Below, piece by piece: positions 58,361 through 64,000 of a stretch of 64,000 nt of DNA. Source of the DNA: Agelas oroides (lineage: Eukaryota > Porifera > Demospongiae > Agelasida > Agelasidae). Position 1 is the first letter of the stretch. Each line of letters opens with the position of its first letter. The translations under genes were made by a program, and so were the position numbers. The notes below the pieces were generated by a model that was not told the DNA's origin, did not search any database, and saw only the letters and a program-made list of their open reading frames with translations. The stretch covers positions 2,916,371 through 2,980,370 of the forward strand of contig OX422193.1 of the NCBI GenBank assembly GCA_949130485.1, in the 5' to 3' direction.

Positions 58361-58837
58361 TGAGTGTGCATTGTGTCCTTGAAGTGGAGTGCGTGGAGAT
58401 TTTCAGACCACTGCAAACTCTCAGACATAATGGTTATTTAAGTCTATATAGGGCAACAAAACCCCGCCTAGCCTGGTTAGTCCAAAAAGACCAACACTTT
58501 TGTGGGTAGGAGAACTTCTGCGGGACTTGAACCTGCGACCTTTATGCAGCTAAGTATACACTCAGATACTCTACCTTCTGAGCCAAGAAGCCCATCCGGC
58601 AAGCACGGCCACAAGTTCATCCCTAAGAACACCCTTCCTTCACCCAAATGCTGCATACTCTGGTGGGTTGTGAATGGTTCTATGCGACCAGTTGAAAGTG
58701 GTGCGGCCAAAGTCCTGTGGCCATGAATTGCCCTACCTGACAAACGTTTTCGAGTTTGTCTCGACCACATCTTGCCATCCCGTCTACTGAAGTCTGAAAA
58801 TCTCCACGCGCTCCACTTCAAGGACACAATGCACTCT
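58361..58837. repeat. Inverted repeat (about 47-bp arms) around a tRNA-like sequence
   Basis: The arm at 58361-58408 (GTGTCCTTGAAGTGGAGTGC within it) is the near-exact complement of 58790-58837. The 380-bp interval holds the tRNA-like element at 58510-58592. It could be a composite SINE insertion or an inverted duplication. Confidence 0.7.
58510..58592 (-). mobile_element. tRNA-like SINE head or tRNA pseudogene
   Basis: On the - strand: GGGCTTCTTGGCTCAGAAGG start, a D-arm-like GGCTCAGAAGGTAGAGTA, and a T-arm GGTTCAAGTCCCGC. The 5' GGGCTTCT pairs with AGAAGTTC at the 3' side, using wobbles. The anticodon arm does not fold cleanly and the T stem has a mismatch, so it is not called as a working tRNA. 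Confidence 0.5.
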
Positions 58838-58899
58838 CGTTCGTGGGTGTACCCGGAGGCACGTACGGACTTCCGGTGCGCTGATATTGCATGGTCCTG

Positions 58900-59060
58900 C
58901 CACTATAAAAGATTGGTTGCTGCGGGCCAACTTCCCCTCACTCTCAAGACAGAACTCAGCGTGTTTGCAACTAACGCCACAAACCACCTTTCCTACGAAG
59001 AGATCTTCATTTTACAAATCAAGACACCGGAGCAGAGGTTTGCAAACTTAGCCTATAACA
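58900..59060 (+). pseudogene. Segment Q, best-preserved coding-like copy
   Basis: The + frame reads KTELSVFATNATNHLSYEEI, then FILQIKTPEQRFANLAYN, open from about 58772 to 59104. The paralogues in the gene cluster are more damaged. It may be a genuine exon whose copies were carried into the cluster spacers. It has no recognised domain and the flanking exons are not visible. Confidence 0.4.
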
Positions 59061-59199
59061 TGGTGAATTGCTGTACTGCATGCTTTCGGTATGCTATCTT
59101 ATAAATTCTACTGTGCTGCTGTTTGTACTAATGTCCCACTAGCTAGCACTAAAGTACCAGTTATAACCCAGTGTGAACCACTATGCGAATGTAGAACAC

Positions 59200-59655
59200 C
59201 AGTGGCGTAGCCAGGACATCGCCGATGCTAGGGCACAGCATGGGCACACGACATTAATTTGTATGAAATTTTTGGACTTTCCAGGTCGGTTCTGAGGCTA
59301 TATCGTAGCGCTGTGTACGTCACCTATACGGCAAACTCGCGTGCGTATGGTGAGCGTACGAGACTCGTAATTCTTTGGATACACATAGCGATACTAGCCT
59401 CGAATCAGGCTTTCTGTTCCGGATTTTGTCTCGCAGCGTTGGAGTAAAATACTGCGCTGTTCGATTTCAAGATGATTTAGCGCCTGAGTCGCTCGCGATC
59501 GACAACGATACTATCAGCGCCGATAATTCGCATGCATACATCTAGGCCTGTTTTATAAGGGAGGTTCGTTGATTGTTCATACGTACACTGGTGGGGCACG
59601 GCCTCTAGTTGCTAGGGCACGTGCCCCAGTGTGCCCCAGCCTGGCTACGCCACTG
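59200..59655. mobile_element. hAT-type MITE with exact 8-bp target duplication
   Basis: Ends CAGTGGCGTAGCCAGG and CCTGGCTACGCCACTG, flanked by TAGAACAC at 59192-59199 and 59656-59663. The uninterrupted site GTAGAACATTGTG is present in spacer copies near 39140. The CAGTGGCGTAGC start and 8-bp duplication are typical of hAT elements. No transposase. Confidence 0.93.
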
Positions 59656-59783
59656 TAGAACACTATGGTCAGCCCGAGCATGCAGTGTTTAAGACACTGT
59701 GCTGAGTGAATTGTTTGCCAAGTTCTCCGAGTTCAGTCAGGCCTGGTCAGAATTTGAGGCAATCACTCAGGGTTAAATCTTTA

Positions 59784-60000
59784 GGCCAGGCAAACTAGAT
59801 TTATTGTTTCGCATCAGCCATTAAATTTGCATGCGGGCGGGCGGTCATTATTCATTATTCATTAGTACACATGCACCCGGCAAATCTACGGCGCTGTGGC
59901 CATTAAAAGTGGGCGTGTCGTTGCTTGGAAGGCAGTTGAGGCGGCAGGTCTCAGAGGAAGCGGGCGCTGATGCGAAACAATAAATCTAGTTTGCCTGGCC
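59784..60000. mobile_element. PIF/Harbinger-type MITE
   Basis: Ends GGCCAGGCAAACTAGATTTA and its exact complement, inverted repeats of about 33 bp, flanked by TTA (59781-59783 and 60001-60003). A 3-bp TWA target and GGCC start point to PIF/Harbinger. 217 bp, non-coding. Confidence 0.88.
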
Positions 60001-60039
60001 TTACGTTTGTTTTATTTCTTACGTTTTTACCCGGTGTAG

Positions 60040-60040
60040 C

Positions 60041-60089
<49 letters not shown>

Positions 60090-60090
60090 T
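60040..60090. repeat. (ATT)n microsatellite
   Basis: About 16 ATT units, read as the tail of the LINE on the - strand. It produces a meaningless isoleucine run on the + strand. Confidence 0.95.
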
Positions 60091-60235
60091 TCGCTTTACA
60101 GCATTGCGTAAGTGGTGATATAAGAGATTTGGTGAAAGAAAGATGGTACAAATCATTGCATGCTGACAGACTGACACCTACTACAGGTGTAGCTGAAGAG
60201 TTGTTACATAAACTAAAATATTTGTACAAGGATAG

Positions 60236-60690
60236 TTACAGTTGACACTTGGCGCATGGGCACAACAGATGAAAAGAACATACATTGTTGGCGTCAAAGT
60301 TTGAGCAAAAGTTTGACCACAAATGGTTTAAAAGTAGGTGTTTGATAGATGGGAGTGATAAAGACAGGTCTATCCGAGGGAACAGGTTCCACAAACGCAC
60401 AATTCTGTTAAAATAAAAGTGTTTTGGGGTTGATAATCGACAGAACTTGTGTCTGAGTTTGCCGTTTGAGGAGGCACGTGTGGTGGAGGTGACAAACTCG
60501 ACGTAATCATGAATGATTAAATTGTCCATGGGATTTTTAAAGCATTTTACAAGAAACATCATATCCTGAAGTTCATACCAGTGCATTAGAGGGAGGAGGT
60601 TTAATGATAGGAGCCTGGTTTTGTAATCATGTGAATAGTCCTGCAAAATAAACTTGGTAGCACGACGTTGAATTCTTTCGCAATCGATTA
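60236..60690 (-). pseudogene. LINE ORF2 C-terminal fragment
   Basis: Open frame reading CERIQRRATKFILQDYSHDY, then LLSLNLLPLMHWYELQDMMF, then HFYFNRIVRLWNLFPRIDLS, ending CPCAKCQL. This is the thumb/C-terminal region of LINE reverse transcriptases. The catalytic domain is absent because of 5' truncation. The frame is open to its natural end, so the copy is fairly young, but it cannot encode a working enzyme. Confidence 0.75.
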
Positions 60691-60909
60691 TAAATTTCCA
60701 ATGGTTTGAAAGTGGTCTTGTTGTATCTTGCATGGAAATACATTGTACTACTGGCAAATTCGCAAGTAAAGTTTTGTAAGCACTATTTTTTGAGAAATCG
60801 GCAAACCTTCGCATTGTTGCTTTGTCCAATGGCTGTAAGAAGAACCAAATTTGTAGGCCTGGCTATACATACAGCGACGAGCGTCAAGTGTATATACGTA
60901 CACGGATTT

Positions 60910-61040
60910 CCATTAATAGCAGAACGTTAGCATCCGTAAGCTATACAGTGATTTATACGGTTAGGGTGGGGTTAGGGTTGGGTTAGGGCTGGTATAAATA
61001 CCGTATAGCATACGGATGCTAACATTCTGTCGTTAACGGC
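60910..61040. repeat. Foldback element with telomere-like loop
   Basis: Arms at 60910-60958 and 60992-61040 are inverted copies (core GTTAGCATCCGTA, CTATAC, ATTTATAC) with a few mismatches. The loop 60959-60991 reads GGTTAGGGTGGGGTTAGGG and further TTAGGG-like units. Weaker similarity continues outward. Confidence 0.85.
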
Positions 61041-61160
61041 TTGTCGTACACGCCCATGAAACTTTACCGAAGCGACTTCCTCGACTGCCTACGTCGTCTC
61101 TGAAATGCCTATTGCTAGTAGCAGAAGAGTTTGTCATTCCGCAGCTATCTCTATACTGTA

Positions 61161-61788
61161 CAAGACTTAAAAAACATTAAAAATGTATAAAGATGTAGGG
61201 ATGGCATGCCAAAAAGTATGCAAACAAGGTAGAGATGATGCATGAAAGCAAAGGTCTACATATTGGCAAAGCCCCATCCCTACATCTTTTTCACACTGCA
61301 GTTAGACAGTGTGCTCAAGAGCTGAATCTGCACCCATCCATGCAGTTATTAATGCTGTGCATGAGTGCTTGAGTTTTACACACTGATTACTATATGACCA
61401 GTCTGCAGCCCACTCGAGCTCACTGTCTAGGTTATACCAGAGGCATATAACAAGGGTACCACTGTCACTACAAGTAGTATGTTGGCAATAAAACTACTAA
61501 CCTTGGTAGCCACCTACAAGGCACACATATCTATATGTTCATATTAACCTCGTTCCTATGCCATGTGGGAGGAGCTAGAAAGTGCATGGCCTGAGAATGA
61601 GGCTACAGCCATGAACTGCTAGTAAAGACTACCCATCCACTGTCTAACTGCAGTGTGAAAAAGATGTAGGGATGGGGCTTTGCCAATATGTAGACCTTTG
61701 CTTTCATGCATCATCTCTACCTTGTTTGCATACTTTTTGGCATGCCATCCCTACATCTTTATACATTTTTAATGTTTTTTAAGTCTTG
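61161..61788. mobile_element. Foldback element with 150-bp matching arms
   Basis: Arms 61161-61310 and 61639-61788 appear to be exact reverse complements (outer end CAAGACTTAAAAAACATTAA). CTGTA lies just outside both arms. The 328-bp middle contains a further small inverted element (about 61548-61606, CCTCGTTCCTATGCCA...GAGAATGAGGCTAC). No coding frame. Near identity of the arms implies recent formation or gene conversion between them. Confidence 0.92.
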
Positions 61789-62387
61789 TTTCTGTACTTT
61801 TTTTGTTGTTAATCTCAGTTACAGTTAGACCTAAGCCTAAGAAGAATATTTCAAGTGTAACCACAACACCAGAACTTGAAGCGGCGTTGACAGTTTAGTA
61901 GTGATTCCAGTGTCATATCTGCCCTCCCTGGAGAAAAGTGTAATAATTATGTGCTATATAGCCAGCTAGAACCTGATAAAGGGCCAACCACTCTCCGTAC
62001 CAAACTTTGTGAAACCAATTTCATGATTCAGTTGTCAAATCACATGACGACTGACCAGCTGCAGCACAGAAAACTATCCGATACTGACAACAGACCATCT
62101 TAGCTTTACAGTTCACTGAAGCTGCGAGTAGGTTAGTTTTAGTGTAGCTACAAGTAGGCAGCTGAATGCAGCGCCTTACCTACGTGGTGTTCATAAGCCT
62201 TTCCCAATGCCGCGGGGGGAAAAAAACCGTGCCCGCCCGCTCCACTCTGCGTCCGCTCGCTTGTGTACTCTCGCTTCCAGACCAATGACCGTGGTCTTCG
62301 GTCTGGGAACGAGACCTCGTGTGCGCATGCGTACAAAATTAGAAAATGGCGTCCTTCGCAACGGACAGCAGCCTCAGAGTGTTGTGA

Positions 62388-62486
62388 ATGGCTATTGTTG
62401 ACCGGGGTGAATTTGAAGCTATGAAGACGCTGAGTGGTTGGGAAGCTGAGCGCTGTGATGAGCATCCGTTTTGTGCTAAAATCAAG
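62388..62486 (+). CDS. Candidate first coding exon of an unidentified gene
   Basis: ATG 62388 opens 33 codons (MAIVDRGEFEAMKTLSGWEA, then ERCDEHPFCAKIK) ending in phase 0 at AAG/GTGAGTAC, a near-consensus splice donor. A 13-codon upstream ORF in the same frame (62346-62387, MASFATDSSLRVL) ends at a TGA directly joined to this ATG, so translation control or a wrong start choice is possible. The surrounding 62200-62530 is richer in CpG than its neighbours, as expected near a promoter. The next exon would lie beyond 62486 and I cannot identify it. Function unknown. Confidence 0.45.
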
Positions 62487-64000
62487 GTGAGTACTTGAGC
62501 CGTTTTCGAGTTATCGTCGTTTCACAAGTGGTCTGAACAAAGAAAGAAAGAAAGAAAGAAAGAAAGAATACGAAAAATGGTACTTTTGCTACCGCGCACT
62601 TTTGCGTTTAGCTGCCTTCCGCATGGCTTTTGGCCACTTATATGAGTCTTGCTGATCAGAAAGGCACTCAAAGAGGATGTCTGGGCTCTTAAATAAGCTT
62701 TTAGCGTGTTTGTGGTGAAGTTATACGGCTTTTGCTTAAGTATTGCATATATTGCGCGTCGGCGCCATCCCTACATAGAGAGTCTACCGACTCTCTGATA
62801 GCTATCTGCACCAGGCCCGGCTGGACATGCATATAGGTTCTTAATTACGTGACGTTAAAATTTGAGAAATTCATCATTCATTTTATTGCCAATAGCTTAC
62901 CATAAAGGAGAAGTTAGTCCGCAAAAAATAACTAGGCTGTCAGGGTTGTCTTTATGCAATATCAGTTCAGGTGGTATAAGTTTAATTTTACATGTGATTT
63001 ACAATTGACCAATCAGATTGCAGAATGGCATTTACTATCTAGCCAAAACTACTCATGCAGGGGAAGTATATATATCACTGCAAAAACAAGTTGGTTGCTT
63101 TAACCACAGAGTGGTTACCCTGGTTGCAGACAACCTGAAGAAACAGTGGTTATGAGAGCTTTACTTTGGTATTGAAGAGTAATTGCATAAGTGGCAACCC
63201 AAGGGGCAGCCTCCAATACACTGAAAACCCCCATAACATCCTTGATTCCCTCATCTGGTTACATGAAAGTTCCTTACTGCAACTTTGAAGTGCATTTGTA
63301 ATGACTCCTTTACAGATGTTCTGAGAGTGTCAGTGTGTCAGTGAACCTTGCCTTATATGCAAATAGTCTTCCATATACCTAAGCAAACCTATCATAACCA
63401 CTGTCTCTTCAGCTTGTCTGCAACCATTGTAACCACTCTGAGGTTAAAACAACCAACTTGTTTTCGCAGTGATATAACCTCTTAGTGTTTATAGCTTCAG
63501 GCAAGGTTCAATGAAAAACTTCAAATTATTATCATCGATTCTATATGCCCCCCTCACAATTCCAGTCCAGCAATTAGAGAAACCCATTTCAGTTACAGGT
63601 GGTACAAGTTGAATCATCCACAGGTGGTGTAAAAGTTGGATTTAAATGTGGTAGCTATACATGATTTATACCACCTGCAATTACCAATCAGATTGCAGTA
63701 TTTCAATAGTGTAATCTAGCCCAAACTGCTCAGTTAAAATAAATGTGGTTATACAGTTTCAGGCAGGGTTCACTGAATTGGCTCAAATTATTAGTGTCCA
63801 TCTTCTACCAAACACCAAAGATATTCAGTGTCTGATAGCTAATGTAAGTTTACCAGAATCTGATGTTATGCATACATGCATTTGCTAATTATCTGGTTCC
63901 TTGAACCAAATGGTATCTAGCAGATGGGCATACATAATCATTTCTCTGGGAGGCTTATTGCAGATAACTGTCAACACTATCGCTCTTTGCATTTAAATGA
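62487..64000. other. Intron-like or intergenic tail of the window
   Basis: Contains an (AAAG)n microsatellite (62538-62568). The stretch 63080-63480 has blocks like those in the cluster spacers (GGTTGCAGACAACCTGAAGA, and CTTCAGCTTGTCTGCAACC on the other side) in opposite orientations, i.e. an inverted pair. No coding exon recognised. Confidence 0.5.
62538..62568. repeat. (AAAG)n microsatellite
   Basis: About seven AAAG units. Confidence 0.9.

Larger units (their letters stand above)
60040..60690 (-). mobile_element. 5'-truncated LINE with (AAT)n tail
   Basis: On the - strand the LINE 3' end runs from about 60690 down to an (AAT)16-type microsatellite at 60090-60040 that serves as its tail. 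Both flanks match relic segment R, so the fragment inserted into a copy of that repeat. Confidence 0.7.

Noticed and set aside
58510..58592. Functional tRNA gene
   Set aside because: The anticodon arm does not fold properly and the T stem is mismatched; more likely a SINE head or pseudogene.
59970..60245. 91-codon frame with a poly-isoleucine run
   Set aside because: It is a read-through of an (ATT)n microsatellite between two mobile elements.
60959..60991. True telomere end
   Set aside because: Only about 33 nt of TTAGGG-like sequence inside a foldback loop; it is interstitial.

Overview
The window looks like nuclear DNA from an animal, most likely a marine invertebrate and plausibly a demosponge. 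Support: coding is sparse, spliceosomal signals are present, and the DNA is packed with eukaryotic mobile elements (hAT-, PIF/Harbinger-, piggyBac-like TTAA-, Tigger/pogo-like and Helitron-like DNA elements, LINEs, tRNA-derived SINEs). The sponge guess is an inference from the general look of the protein families, not a database result.

Layout. 1-7640 is a C-rich satellite with a 41-bp basic period, a strong strand bias (almost no G on +) and higher-order duplications (for example a 1910-bp shift). 7640-52100 is a head-to-tail cluster of five paralogues of one secreted-protein gene, all on +: copy A 10203-10928, B 22913-23647, C 41087-41821, D 46005-46637 (3'-truncated) and E 51199-51938 (frameshifted). 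Each has a signal peptide, three shared cysteines and N-glycosylation sequons, and each has a 3' splice site directly before the ATG, so a 5' exon is probably unannotated upstream. The spacers are paralogous to each other. Because of that, one spacer often shows the empty site for a mobile element that fills another, and many insertion boundaries and target-site duplications can be read directly.

The spacers carry nested insertions. 12830-16467 is a three-layer nest: a TIR element coding a ZAD-like zinc finger, invaded by a foldback element with a poly-G tract, invaded by a 2.35-kb element with very long inverted repeats. 32272-37130 is a hAT-like element invaded by an apparently intact 3.4-kb non-LTR retrotransposon. 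Its single 1066-aa ORF has a cysteine-rich N-terminus, a reverse transcriptase and a C-terminal zinc knuckle plus restriction-like endonuclease. 37178-38930 is a decayed Helitron-like gene fragment on the - strand. 25825-27663 is a decayed LINE ending in an (ACTG)n tail.

52100-64000 lies outside the cluster. It holds diffuse sequence with few genes, hAT and Harbinger MITEs, a LINE 3' end with an (AAT)n tail, two strong inverted-repeat elements, tRNA-like SINE heads, and at 62388-62486 a candidate first coding exon in CpG-richer DNA.

The most gene-like content is the secreted-protein cluster and the retrotransposon ORF. Most other open frames, including all those in the satellite, are best read as non-functional.
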